Assembly (NCBI GenBank): GCA_045546615.1
Contig: JAZQDD010000057.1
Location: forward strand, 1 to 23,646
Source: CAG-390 sp045546615
GTDB taxonomy: Bacteria > Bacillota > Clostridia > Oscillospirales > CAG-272
DNA: 23,646 nucleotides
Direction: 5' to 3'
Below, piece by piece: positions 7,611-15,672 of the stretch. A model generated the notes under the pieces. The model was not told where the DNA came from. It saw only the letters and a list, made by a program, of their open reading frames with translations, and searched no databases. How positions within the stretch are numbered: position 1 is the stretch's first letter; the number at the start of each line of letters is the position of its first letter. A program made the translations under genes and the position numbers.

Positions 7611-7946
7611 TCACAGTATTTTAACAAGCTCCCCAAATACGGCAGACCAAAGCCACCACGAAAGCAACAAAAGCGCGATCCCGACGATCGCCTGCGCTAC
7701 AATCACGAGCTTTACCTTGCGGTCATTATCCAAGTTCACTAAATGTATAACGTTAACGATCAACATAACTATCGTGATAGCCGCCGCTAAAACCGAAACA
7801 AAAAGGCAAAAGTAAAAAAACGGCGCGACCGCGTAGGTCGAAAACGGTGAGACCATGATAGATAAAACGCACATAAGGCATTCTACAAACAGTCCGCCAA
7901 ACACGCCAAATACTATCGGGAAAATAAACGGTATGGATTTTTTCAT
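7611..7946 (-). CDS. Small hypothetical membrane protein, three helices
   Basis: This 111-residue protein has three hydrophobic helices at about residues 5-32, 41-71 and 80-105. Between helices two and three is a charged cytoplasmic-type loop, NLDNDRKVK. GGAGGAGC directly upstream of the ATG supports translation. I do not recognise the family. The pattern resembles the small integral membrane proteins that are common next to regulators in Clostridia. It converges on the XRE gene and shares its terminator. Confidence 0.7.
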   Translation of the reverse strand: MKKSIPFIFPIVFGVFGGLFVECLMCVLSIMVSPFSTYAVAPFFYFCLFVSVLAAAITIVMLIVNVIHLVNLDNDRKVKLVIVAQAIVGIALLLLSWWLWSAVFGELVKIL

Positions 7947-8010
7947 AGCTCCTCCAAAGTGTTTTTACATCATTCACCAAAGCACTCTGAATTCCAATAC
8001 GCTCGGCGGT

Positions 8011-8451
8011 TTACGCATTCCAAACCATTTCCACGTGGGGAATGCCGTCGACGTCAAATTCGTCCTTTGATATCCTGCGAAAACCGCAGAATTCGTAAAA
8101 CGCCTGCGCATACGACTGCGCCTCTATGCGTATGGACTCCGCGCCGAATTTCTCGCGGGCAAGCCTTATGCCCTCTGCCATAAGCGAGCTTGCAATCCCC
8201 TGTCGGCGGCGAAGGGAGATGACGCGCCCGATGGAGCATTCCTCAAACGACACACCCTTGGGAAGCACGCGGATATAGGCGGCAATGCCGTCCTCGTCCC
8301 GATACCAAAGGTGATAAGCGGATTTATCCTTGCCGTCAAGGTCTTGATAGACACAGTTTTGCTCCACTACGAACACGGCACTGCGCGCACGCAGTATTTC
8401 GTAAAGCTCGGCGGCGGAAAGCTCGTCAAATTTTTTAATTATAAGTTCCAT
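8011..8451 (-). CDS. elaA: ElaA-type GNAT N-acetyltransferase
   Basis: This 146-residue protein matches ElaA-like members of the GNAT fold, which move an acetyl group from acetyl-CoA to an amine; the natural substrate is not established. The family mark is present at residues about 22-43: ARSAVFVVEQNCVYQDLDGK. The acetyl-CoA pyrophosphate loop is RRRQGIASSLM (Q/RxxGxG/A type, about 82-92), after GRVI. The C-terminal IEAQSYAQAFYEFCGF is the usual GNAT motif B. No strong ribosome site is visible before the ATG. A TATAAT box with an extended TG lies about 40 bases upstream. It is probably a single-gene unit. Confidence 0.88.
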   Translation of the reverse strand: MELIIKKFDELSAAELYEILRARSAVFVVEQNCVYQDLDGKDKSAYHLWYRDEDGIAAYIRVLPKGVSFEECSIGRVISLRRRQGIASSLMAEGIRLAREKFGAESIRIEAQSYAQAFYEFCGFRRISKDEFDVDGIPHVEMVWNA

Positions 8452-8493
8452 TTTTAACGTCCGTTTTATGATATATCAATTTATCTACGCCTG

Positions 8494-8499
8494 ATTATA
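8494..8499 (-). promoter_or_regulatory. Extended -10 promoter element for the acetyltransferase gene
   Basis: On the minus strand TGATATAAT gives a consensus -10 with an extended TGn. No convincing -35 is present, only T-rich sequence. It lies 42 bases before the elaA-type start. Confidence 0.5.
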
Positions 8500-8536
8500 T
8501 CACAATTGCGGCAAAAAATAAAGGGCTTTTTCGTTT

Positions 8537-9433
8537 TTAGTGATGATGATGGTGATGATGTGTGCCGATTTTGAGCGTGGCGGCAGAGCATTCAACGTCC
8601 GTGCATTCCTCATCCGCGCTCTCAAGCTCCAGCGTGGCGTGAGCTATGCCATGCTCACGAAGCTCATCCTTCACCGCGCGTTTTATTGCGGCAAACTCGC
8701 CCTCGCTAACCACGACGTGCATCGTCGCGCTGTTGTTTACGCCGTCAAAGCTGCGCACGTGGACGTGATGCACGCCCACAACGCCGTCTATAGCAAGGAT
8801 ATGCTCCGTAAGCTCCGCAACGTCGATTCCGCGCGGTATTTTTTCAAGAAAAAGCTCCGCAAGATGCGCAAACGAACGGCACGACTCGACGAGAATGAAA
8901 ATTGCAACCCCCATCGACAGCAAGGGGTCAATAAAGTAAAATCCCGTCAGGCGTATCACAACAGCACCGATAAGAACTGCCGCCCAACCGAGTACGTCCT
9001 CGACCATGTGAAGATTGACCGCCCTTTGATTGAGTGAACCGCCGCCGTGCGTGAAATAAGCGGCAAGAAGATTCATGATAAGTCCAAACACGGCAAATAT
9101 CATCATACCGTCAGGACGTATAGTTTCGGGATGGACGAGCCTTTCTATCGCACGCCAGATAATTATCACCGAGCCTGTGGCGAGTATCGCGCTCGTTATC
9201 ACCGCGCCAAGCACGGAATAACGCGCGTAGCCGTATGTATATTTTGAATCGGGCTTGCCCTTGCTCTTCTTTTCAAGAAAATAGGATATCCCTATACTGA
9301 CCGAATCTCCGAAATCGTGTATCGCATCGGACACGATGGCGATGCTCCCCGTGAAAAAACCACCGAACAGCTCAAGCACCGAGAACGAGAGATTAAGTAA
9401 AAATGCCGCTAAAATGTTTCTTTCTGTTTTCAT
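8537..9433 (-). CDS. Cation diffusion facilitator (zinc-type exporter) with a His7 tail
   Basis: This 298-residue membrane protein is a CDF antiporter that exports divalent metal, probably zinc, in exchange for protons. The transport site is clear: His39-xxx-Asp43 in helix 2 (SDAIHDFGDS) and His142-xxx-Asp146 in helix 5 (LHMVEDVLG), the pairing typical of zinc-type members. The cytoplasmic domain follows (about 200-272). The protein ends in Gly-Thr and seven consecutive histidines right at the stop codon, after a CTDVEC cysteine pair. The start at 9433 (MKTERN) has AAGGGG upstream; a longer reading to 9478 lacks this and runs into the divergent promoter. It is divergent from a TetR/protease pair. 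Confidence 0.93.
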   Translation of the reverse strand: MKTERNILAAFLLNLSFSVLELFGGFFTGSIAIVSDAIHDFGDSVSIGISYFLEKKSKGKPDSKYTYGYARYSVLGAVITSAILATGSVIIIWRAIERLVHPETIRPDGMMIFAVFGLIMNLLAAYFTHGGGSLNQRAVNLHMVEDVLGWAAVLIGAVVIRLTGFYFIDPLLSMGVAIFILVESCRSFAHLAELFLEKIPRGIDVAELTEHILAIDGVVGVHHVHVRSFDGVNNSATMHVVVSEGEFAAIKRAVKDELREHGIAHATLELESADEECTDVECSAATLKIGTHHHHHHH

Positions 9434-9441
9434 TTTACCCC

Positions 9442-9470
9442 TTGACCGCGTTATCTTTTGGCTGTATAAT
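9442..9470 (+). promoter_or_regulatory. Promoter reading toward the TetR/protease operon
   Basis: TTGACC (9442-9447) and TATAAT (9465-9470) are 17 bases apart on the plus strand. The -35 box lies just outside the CDF start codon at 9433. The leader to the TetR start at 9591 is about 115 bases and holds both arms of an inverted repeat. For the leftward CDF gene only a weaker pair, TTGCTT and TACAAT, is seen near 9530-9503. Confidence 0.65.
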
Positions 9471-9478
9471 GTATACAA

Positions 9479-9557
9479 TACCGAACACGGTGTATGATAT
9501 CATTGTATGCCGCAAAAAAGAAAAAAGCAACAACCAAATTGGCAATAGTGTTCGGTA
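9479..9557. promoter_or_regulatory. Candidate operator arms between the CDF and TetR genes
   Basis: TACCGAACAC (9479-9488) and GTGTTCGGTA (9548-9557) are a perfect 10-bp inverted repeat with 59 bases between the arms. That is too far apart for a normal RNA hairpin but suitable for two repressor sites with DNA looping. The left arm also overlaps a smaller palindrome, ACACGGTGT. Binding by the adjacent TetR protein is inferred. Confidence 0.45.
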
Positions 9558-9590
9558 ATGAACATTTTTACAAAAATGTACGGGGGAGCT

Positions 9591-10124
9591 ATGGACAGAA
9601 GGCAGAAAAAGACGAGAGACGCGATATTCTCGGCGTTTGGCGCTTTACTTGAGCGAAAACGCTACGAGAACATTACCGTTCAGGAGATAATCGACACGGC
9701 AAATATCTGCCGAAGCACCTTTTATACTCATTTCGAGACCAAGGATATGCTTTTGCGCGAGATGTGCGCGGATATTTTCGACCATATTTTCGAGGGCGGG
9801 ATATGCGAGTACGGCAAGGACTCCAAAACTCTTGACGAAAAGCTGTCCCACATACTTTGGCATCTTTTTGAGAGCCGAGGGCGCGTTATTGGGATACTTG
9901 CCTCGGACAGCGGATATATATTTATGAGATATCTTCGCGAGTATCTTACACAGCTTTTTTGTTTGCACGCGGACGATTTTAAGGTGAGCGTGCCGCGCAC
10001 CTTTCTGATAAACTACCTTACGGGCAGTTTTTCGGAGGTGCTGAAATGGTGGGTGCGAGAGGGAATGGAAACTCCGCCCGCACAGGTGGCAAGATACTTT
10101 ATCGAAGTGACAGAAACACATTGA
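9591..10124 (+). CDS. TetR/AcrR-family transcriptional regulator
   Basis: This 177-residue protein has an N-terminal TetR helix-turn-helix (about residues 8-52: DAIFSAFGALLERKRYENIT, QEIIDTANICRSTFYTHFETKDMLL). The helical ligand domain ends in LTGSFSEVLKWWVREGMETP, typical of the DhaS-like TetR C-terminal group. Ligand and target are unknown. The ATG at 9591 with GGGGGAG immediately before it is preferred over 9558, which has no ribosome site and lies inside the inverted repeat. It is 12 bases before the protease gene and surely cotranscribed with it. It may also control the divergent CDF exporter. Confidence 0.9.
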   Translation: MDRRQKKTRDAIFSAFGALLERKRYENITVQEIIDTANICRSTFYTHFETKDMLLREMCADIFDHIFEGGICEYGKDSKTLDEKLSHILWHLFESRGRVIGILASDSGYIFMRYLREYLTQLFCLHADDFKVSVPRTFLINYLTGSFSEVLKWWVREGMETPPAQVARYFIEVTETH

Positions 10125-10136
10125 AGGAGAGGGAAA

Positions 10137-13013
10137 ATGAACAATTTGAAGGAAAATCAAAGGCTTTGCGGCTTTGTCGTTACCCGCGTGCGCGAGAACG
10201 AGAGCCTTGGCGGAGCGTTTGTTGAGATGACGCATGAAAAAAGCGGAGCACAGCTATGCTTTACCGATAACGGCGAGGACAACAAGCTGTTTTGCATAGG
10301 CTTCAAAACGCTTCCTACTGATTCCACAGGAGTTTTTCACATCCTTGAGCATTCGGTGCTTTGCGGCTCCGAAAAATATCCCGTCCGCGAGCCGTTTGTA
10401 GAGCTGCTCAAAAGCTCCATGAAGACCTTTCTCAACGCTATGACCTACCCCGATAAAACGATATACCCCATATCCAGCCGAAACACCGCCGATTTCATGA
10501 ACCTCACCTCGGTGTACCTTGACGCGGTATTTGCGCCCGCGATATTAAAGGACAAAAATATTTTTTATCAAGAGGGACATCACACCGAGCTTGACGGCGA
10601 TACGCCGTCCTACAAGGGAGTCGTTTTCAACGAGATGAAGGGCGCTATGTCGGGCGTTGACGATAATATCGAAATGGGTATAAACTCGCTTCTTTTTCCG
10701 AACAATTGCTACCGCTTCAATTCGGGCGGCGCACCCGAGGAAATACCCGACCTGACGTATGAAAAATTCATAGAGACCTATAAAAAGCACTATCACCCCT
10801 CAAATGCGCGTATATATCTTGACGGCGATATCCCGCTTTGCGAAACGCTCACCCTTATAGACTCATATCTCTCGCGCTACGATGCCGTCCCCATGAGCTT
10901 TGATATCTCTGCCGCCGTTTCCGCACGCGCGGAGAAAACGGAGCATTTTGAGGTTGCCGAGGGCGAGGACGGCGAGGACAAAGCCATCCTCACGGTGGGC
11001 AAGCTGCTTTGCGGCTTTGAGGACAAACGCAAGCTCCTTGCCGCAAAGGTGCTTTGCAACGCGCTTGCGGACAGCAACGAAGCTCCCCTCTGCCGTGCGC
11101 TCCTCTCCTCGGGGCTTGGCGAGGACTTGAGCCTTTACGTTTCTGACGGAATTGCGCAGGTCTCGGTGATATTGCAGGTGCGCAATATGAACGATGCCGA
11201 CAGCGGCAAGGTCATCGACCTCGTACGCAACACGGCACGCTCGCTTATCGAGCGCGGACTTGACCGCGACGCGCTTCGCGCCGCGATAAACCGCATCGCC
11301 TTCCGCCTGCGCCAGACTCCCGAGCCGCAGGGACTTTACCGCGCGAGTGCCGCATACGATTCGTGGATGTACGGCGGAGACCCGTTGCTGTACCTTGACA
11401 ATGAGAAAGAGGCGGACGCGCTTCGCGCCATGCTTGACGGCGACGGCTATGAAAAGCTCCTTGCCGAAATGCTCCTTGATGATAACGTAGCCATACTTCA
11501 CATGCTCCCAAGCACCACTCTCGGTGATGAGAAGCGAGAGAGAGAAGCGGCACGCCTCGCCAAGGAGGTAGGAGCAATGAGCGAGGATAAAAAGGCTGCT
11601 CTTCGCCGCGCAAACGAGGAACTCGCGCTTTGGCAGAAAACGCCCGACACCGCCGAACAACTTGCCACGCTCCCCACGCTCCCTCTGTCGCAAATAGGCG
11701 AAATGCCCGAGATAACAGCAACCGTCGAGAGTGAGATATCGGGCGTAAAGTTGCTCTATCACCCCGTGAAAACAAGCGGTATTACCTATATTTCCCTGTA
11801 TTTTTCGCTTTGCGACCTTACGCTCGACAAGCTTTCAGCCGCCGCGCTCCTGCCCGCGCTTTTCGGTGAGCTACCCACTAAAAATTACAGCGTTGCCGCC
11901 ATTCAACAGCAGATAAAGACCTATATCGGCGCTGTTAGCTACGACCTCGGTGTTCACAACCGAGACGGTGAGACCGCACGCTGTACCCCCTGCCTCACCG
12001 TTCGCGCAAGCGTACTTGACGAGAACGTGCCGCGTGCGCTTGAGCTTATAGAAGAGGTGCTTTTGCGCACCGACCTTCGCAGTACGGATGCGATTCGCGA
12101 GATAGTGTTGCAGGAGGATGAGTACGCAAAGCAAGAAGCGATAATGTCGGGACACTCACTTGCCGCAAGCGCGGTAGGCGCGCATTTCAGCGCGCGAGGC
12201 GCGGTAAACGAGGCAATACGCGGATTTTCTTCCATCCGCTATTTGCGTAAACTTGCCAAAAACTTTGAGCGTGAGATCGGCGCGCTTTGCGACCTTCTCT
12301 GCCGTGTTCAGGCGGATTCTCTCTGCCGCGCGCGCCTTACCGCTTCCGTGACCTCAAGCGAACCGCAGGACGTTTGCGCCATTGTAAACGCTCTGCCGGA
12401 GGGTACGCCCCTTGCCGACGGCGCGGAGTATAAGACCGAGCTCCCGTACAAGATGGGAATTTGCGTGCCTGCGGGTATCAGCTTTGCCGCACGCGGTTAT
12501 CATCTTGATAAAATGGGACTGCGGGCAGGCGGTGAGCGCGCTGTGGCTGACAAGATCCTCTCGCTTGACTACCTGTGGAACGAGGTACGCGTGCAGGGCG
12601 GCGCGTACGGCGTCGGTATGCAAACGGGCAGGGACGGCGTGATGCTGTGCTATTCCTACCGCGATCCCTCTCCCCTGCGCACGCTCGGTGTATTTGGCAA
12701 AATGGCAGACTACCTTGACGCCTTCTGCAACAGCGGCGAGGCAGTCGACAAGTACGTTATTTCCGCCGTCTCCTCAACTGAGCCGCTTGTAACTCCCGCG
12801 GCACGCGGACACGGTGCGGACGAGAGGTATTTCCTTGGCATAGGTAAAGAGGAGCTTGCCCGCCGCCGCGCCGAGATGGTATCCACTAATATCGACTCGC
12901 TTCGCGCCGCCGCTCCAAGCCTTCGCGCCATGCGCGACGAGGGAGCTGTGTGCGTTGTCGGCTTTGCCGATGCGCTAAAGGGCTGTGACGGTCTTGAGAT
13001 AATCGAGCTTTGA
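10137..13013 (+). CDS. M16C-family zinc metalloprotease (PreP-like insulinase)
   Basis: This 958-residue protein is a full-length single-chain M16C peptidase, the family of presequence protease and falcilysin, which degrade unfolded peptides inside a closed chamber. The inverted zinc motif HxxEH is at residues 68-72 (HILEH) and the third ligand is Glu165 in FNEMKG, at the usual distance. The N-terminal block VFHILEHSVLCGSEKYPVRE and NAMTYPDKTIYP is typical of the family. The C-terminal half contains a substrate-binding arginine/tyrosine region (RVQGGAYGVG). There is no signal peptide, so it is probably cytoplasmic and degrades peptides. It is cotranscribed with the TetR gene; GGAGAGGG precedes the start. 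A strong terminator follows. Confidence 0.95.
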   Translation: MNNLKENQRLCGFVVTRVRENESLGGAFVEMTHEKSGAQLCFTDNGEDNKLFCIGFKTLPTDSTGVFHILEHSVLCGSEKYPVREPFVELLKSSMKTFLNAMTYPDKTIYPISSRNTADFMNLTSVYLDAVFAPAILKDKNIFYQEGHHTELDGDTPSYKGVVFNEMKGAMSGVDDNIEMGINSLLFPNNCYRFNSGGAPEEIPDLTYEKFIETYKKHYHPSNARIYLDGDIPLCETLTLIDSYLSRYDAVPMSFDISAAVSARAEKTEHFEVAEGEDGEDKAILTVGKLLCGFEDKRKLLAAKVLCNALADSNEAPLCRALLSSGLGEDLSLYVSDGIAQVSVILQVRNMNDADSGKVIDLVRNTARSLIERGLDRDALRAAINRIAFRLRQTPEPQGLYRASAAYDSWMYGGDPLLYLDNEKEADALRAMLDGDGYEKLLAEMLLDDNVAILHMLPSTTLGDEKREREAARLAKEVGAMSEDKKAALRRANEELALWQKTPDTAEQLATLPTLPLSQIGEMPEITATVESEISGVKLLYHPVKTSGITYISLYFSLCDLTLDKLSAAALLPALFGELPTKNYSVAAIQQQIKTYIGAVSYDLGVHNRDGETARCTPCLTVRASVLDENVPRALELIEEVLLRTDLRSTDAIREIVLQEDEYAKQEAIMSGHSLAASAVGAHFSARGAVNEAIRGFSSIRYLRKLAKNFEREIGALCDLLCRVQADSLCRARLTASVTSSEPQDVCAIVNALPEGTPLADGAEYKTELPYKMGICVPAGISFAARGYHLDKMGLRAGGERAVADKILSLDYLWNEVRVQGGAYGVGMQTGRDGVMLCYSYRDPSPLRTLGVFGKMADYLDAFCNSGEAVDKYVISAVSSTEPLVTPAARGHGADERYFLGIGKEELARRRAEMVSTNIDSLRAAAPSLRAMRDEGAVCVVGFADALKGCDGLEIIEL

Positions 13014-13048
13014 TGCTTAAAATCATATAGCGCGTTACCCGATAACAG

Positions 13049-13088
13049 AAAAGAGGGCAGAGAATTTTACGTTCTCTGTCCTCTTTTT
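13049..13088 (+). terminator. Intrinsic terminator after the M16C protease
   Basis: AAAAGAGGGCAGAGAA (13049-13064) pairs with TTCTCTGTCCTCTTTTT across a short TTTTACG loop, with one G-T wobble, and ends in a T run at 13084-13088. It lies 35 bases after the protease stop. Confidence 0.88.
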
Positions 13089-13120
13089 GATAGTCGTTGT
13101 ACAAATGCGAAAAAATGAAT

Positions 13121-13261
13121 TGACGGCAAGCCGTCATGAATTGAATTGCCCGTTTTTACAATGCCGAAGGCAATTTATGCACCGCAGGTGCAATTCATGG
13201 CGTTAGCCAATTCATGCCCGTAAGGGCAATTCATTGAGTCGTGTCCGTAAGGACACGGCTC
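13121..13261. repeat. Array of six short hairpins with 'aattcat'-type linkers
   Basis: Six small palindromes follow in a row: TGACGGC-aa-GCCGTCA (13121-13136), TGCC-gaa-GGCA (13162-13172), TGCACC-gca-GGTGCA (13178-13192), TGGC-gtta-GCCA (13198-13209), TGCCC-gtaa-GGGCA (13215-13228) and GTGTCC-gtaa-GGACAC (13241-13256, extendable to 13236-13261). Stem sequences differ but each is self-complementary, and loops are gaa, gca, gtta or gtaa. Most linkers are variants of AATTCAT. The last hairpin abuts the stop codon of the leftward ligase gene. It lies in a noncoding gap between convergent genes. It is not CRISPR. Confidence 0.75.
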
Positions 13262-14960
13262 ATTCTATAGTCATATCAAGCTTGAATCTCTGTATCTTGC
13301 GCAGAGTATTCTTGGGGAACTCCTCGCTCCTTACCTTGACGTGAGCTATCTTTTTGTAGGGAACGGCGGTGGCGTTGTATTCCTTTACGCACGCCTTGAA
13401 ATATTCCTTGATATCCGTAATTCCGTTCTTTTCAAAATATTCCTTGTCGGGATATATTTCCGCGACTATGGCGTTATTCTCAATGCCGCGCTTGCTCTGT
13501 CCCTCGTAAACGATTATGTCAACGATTCCCGGCGTTGGCGCAAGGATGTTTTCTATCTCCTCGGGGTAAACGTTCTTACCGTTGGAGAGTATGATGAGAT
13601 TTTTCTTTCTGCCAGTTATGTAGAGGACGTTGTTTTCGTCAAGCTTTCCGTAGTCACCGGTTCTGAAATATCCGTCCTCGGCAAGTGCCTCGGCAGTTGC
13701 CGCCTCATCCTTATAGTAACCTATCATCACGTTAGGGCCTTTGACGAGTATCTCGCCCTCGCCGTCCTCGTTCGGCTCATTTATCTTTACGGTGTCGATG
13801 TCAATAACGGCTCCGACGCTTCCGCTTACGATATTTCTGCTGTGGTTTACGGCAACCAGCGGAGCGCACTCGGTAATTCCGTAGCCGTTGAGGGTGGCAA
13901 TACCTATGGCATCGAAAAATTCAATGATGTCCTTGTTTATCGGCGCACCGCCCGAAATAACGGTTTTCAGCTCACCGCCGAAAGCCGCGCGGATAGAGGA
14001 AAAAAGCTTTTTGCGCACGTCAATACCGACCTTGCGCAGACCGTTGCTTACCTTTATCATATTCTTTACGAGCTTTTCCTTGCCCTGCTCCTTGATAGTT
14101 CCCATAATACGGCGGTAGAAGGTCTCAAGATAAAGAGGAACGAGCACGAGGTGTCCCGGCTTTTGCTCACCAAGCTCCTTGAGAATGTAGCGAATACCCG
14201 AGGAAATATAGATTTCCGAGCCGATGACGGCATGGCCGACGTACATTACGGTAGAGCCGTAGGTGTGGTGGGGCGGAAGAACGCCGAGCGTTTTTTCGGA
14301 ATAATCAATGTAGGGGATAGCGTCGGTAATATCAGCTAAAATTGCGTTCTGCGAGAGCATAACGCCCTTGCCCTTGCCCGTAGTTCCCGACGTAAATACT
14401 AAAAGCGACATTCCGTATGGGTCAATGGGAGCGCCGAAATAGCAGTCGGGGCAGATATTGAAAATATTTTTTCCCTCTGCGCAAAGCTCTTCTATCCTGT
14501 TTTCCGTGCCCTCGGGCGCGCCTATGTAAACAACGGGAGCGTCAAGCGCGAGCTTGGCGGAGATAAAGCTTGCTTTTTGTGCGATATCGTAGTCGGAGAT
14601 GATGTATTTCACCTCTGCCTTGACGCAGGTCTCGGCAAGGTCCTCGCTCTGCCAATCTCTGTCAAGCGGAACAAGCACCGAACCGATGGAGAGGGTGGCA
14701 AAGTATACGAGCATCCAGTGATAAGTGGACTTGCCGATAAGGGCAATATGCTTGCCCGTACAGCCCATTTTTGAAAGCTTTGCGGCAAGTGCGCGTACCT
14801 CGTTACGCAGCTCAATGAAATTCACCTTATTTATTACGCTGTCGGACGGGCGTAGGCGGTACGAATAAGCGGGCTTTTCGCCGTAGGTCTGTGCCGCCCA
14901 TTCGATGAGGTCGCGCATATTTACAAAATTATGCTTTTCGTGTATAAGTTCGCTTTTCAT
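13260..14960 (-). CDS. AMP-dependent acyl-CoA synthetase/ligase
   Basis: This 566-residue member of the ANL superfamily activates a carboxylic acid, probably a fatty acid, with ATP and joins it to CoA. The ATP loop is FTSGTTGKGKGVM (residues 189-201). Other motifs are LNGYGITECAP, DGYFRTGDYGKLDENN (with the ribose-binding Asp) and GRKKNLIILSNGKNVYPEEIE, the hinge. The catalytic lysine is near the end in FPKNTLRKIQRFK. No signal peptide or membrane helix is seen. The start has GGAGG seven bases upstream. It lies 14 bases after a TetR gene, so the pair is an operon. The fatty substrate is inferred from the family, not proven. Confidence 0.92.
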   Translation of the reverse strand: MKSELIHEKHNFVNMRDLIEWAAQTYGEKPAYSYRLRPSDSVINKVNFIELRNEVRALAAKLSKMGCTGKHIALIGKSTYHWMLVYFATLSIGSVLVPLDRDWQSEDLAETCVKAEVKYIISDYDIAQKASFISAKLALDAPVVYIGAPEGTENRIEELCAEGKNIFNICPDCYFGAPIDPYGMSLLVFTSGTTGKGKGVMLSQNAILADITDAIPYIDYSEKTLGVLPPHHTYGSTVMYVGHAVIGSEIYISSGIRYILKELGEQKPGHLVLVPLYLETFYRRIMGTIKEQGKEKLVKNMIKVSNGLRKVGIDVRKKLFSSIRAAFGGELKTVISGGAPINKDIIEFFDAIGIATLNGYGITECAPLVAVNHSRNIVSGSVGAVIDIDTVKINEPNEDGEGEILVKGPNVMIGYYKDEAATAEALAEDGYFRTGDYGKLDENNVLYITGRKKNLIILSNGKNVYPEEIENILAPTPGIVDIIVYEGQSKRGIENNAIVAEIYPDKEYFEKNGITDIKEYFKACVKEYNATAVPYKKIAHVKVRSEEFPKNTLRKIQRFKLDMTIE

Positions 14961-14974
14961 ATCTTATGCCTCCA

Positions 14975-15589
14975 TTATGCTTCCTGCTCTCTCATACCCT
15001 GAAGCAGAAAGGCAAAACTGTATTTAAAATTTTTAATAGCCTCGTTCATTGGCAGACCGCGCCCAACGGCGTCGGCATTATAGCCGCGGCAAAAACACCA
15101 TATCGAATAGCTCATAACATCGGAGTCGACGTTTTTGATATATTTGTGTTTCTTTGCGTATTCGATTATCTCACGTATCTTTTTCATCCACCAGCAGTAG
15201 TTGTAATCGGATACGGAGTCATTCTCAAAAACGTAATAATTAAAATGGTTTTTCGTGCGGTAGGAAATAACGAGCGTGTTGGCAACAAAGTCTATCACCT
15301 GCTCAAAAAAGTCCTTGTTCGAGTCAAATTCGGTTGGCAGGGTATCTCTTATTTTCTGTATCGTATTGCGATATACAATGTCAAGCACCTCGGAAATATT
15401 GTGAAAACGGTTGTAAAAAACGCGATTTGTTATTGCAAGGGATTGCAGTATTTTACGAACCGTTAGCGCATCAGGCCCGTCGGTAGTTGCAATTTTTTCG
15501 GCGGTGGAGATGATCTTATCGGACATCTCATCCCTTATAAGCTCGTCGGGGGAAGCGGCGGTGTCAAGTGTCGTATTGTGTTTCGGCAT
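14975..15589 (-). CDS. TetR-family regulator of the acyl-CoA ligase operon
   Basis: This 204-residue protein has a TetR-type helix-turn-helix at about residues 22-68 (ISTAEKIATTDGPDALTVRK, then SLAITNRVFYNRFHNISEVLD). The C-terminal ligand domain is rich in aromatic residues (YYVFENDSVSDYNYCWWMKK) and may bind a hydrophobic ligand such as an acyl-CoA; that is inference. The ATG at 15589 with GGGAGGTAAAT is preferred to an in-frame 15613 option that lies inside an operator. Two identical palindromes in its own promoter strongly suggest autoregulation together with the cotranscribed ligase. Confidence 0.9.
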   Translation of the reverse strand: MPKHNTTLDTAASPDELIRDEMSDKIISTAEKIATTDGPDALTVRKILQSLAITNRVFYNRFHNISEVLDIVYRNTIQKIRDTLPTEFDSNKDFFEQVIDFVANTLVISYRTKNHFNYYVFENDSVSDYNYCWWMKKIREIIEYAKKHKYIKNVDSDVMSYSIWCFCRGYNADAVGRGLPMNEAIKNFKYSFAFLLQGMREQEA

Positions 15590-15609
15590 ATTTACCTCCC
15601 AAAGAAATA

Positions 15610-15646
15610 GCACACTGTGTGCCGAATATTATAGCACACAGTGTGC
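15610..15646. promoter_or_regulatory. Paired operator palindromes of the TetR/ligase operon
   Basis: GCACACTGTGTGC (15610-15622) and GCACACAGTGTGC (15634-15646) are the same 13-base palindrome apart from the central base, with centres 24 bases apart. One lies inside the -35/-10 spacer and the other just downstream of the -10 box. This is a classic repressor layout; the adjacent TetR protein is the obvious binder. Confidence 0.8.
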
Positions 15647-15656
15647 CAATTGTCAA
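15628..15656 (-). promoter_or_regulatory. Sigma-A promoter of the TetR/acyl-CoA ligase operon
   Basis: On the minus strand TTGACA (15656-15651) and TATAAT (15633-15628) are exactly 17 bases apart, a perfect consensus. The -10 box is sandwiched between two operator palindromes, 39 bases before the TetR start. Confidence 0.88.
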
Positions 15657-15672
15657 CGTTTTTTTGAAAAAT

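Noticed and set aside
8540..8563. His7 tail as an expression-vector tag
   Set aside because: Length is seven, codons are mixed, it is followed by native intergenic sequence and a native promoter; no vector sequence is present.
13121..13261. CRISPR array
   Set aside because: Repeats are hairpins with different stems, units are about 15-35 bases, there are no unique spacers of constant length, and no cas gene is nearby.
13341..14339. 332-residue plus-strand frame
   Set aside because: It is antisense to the acyl-CoA ligase, which carries all ANL motifs; the frame is a codon-bias shadow.
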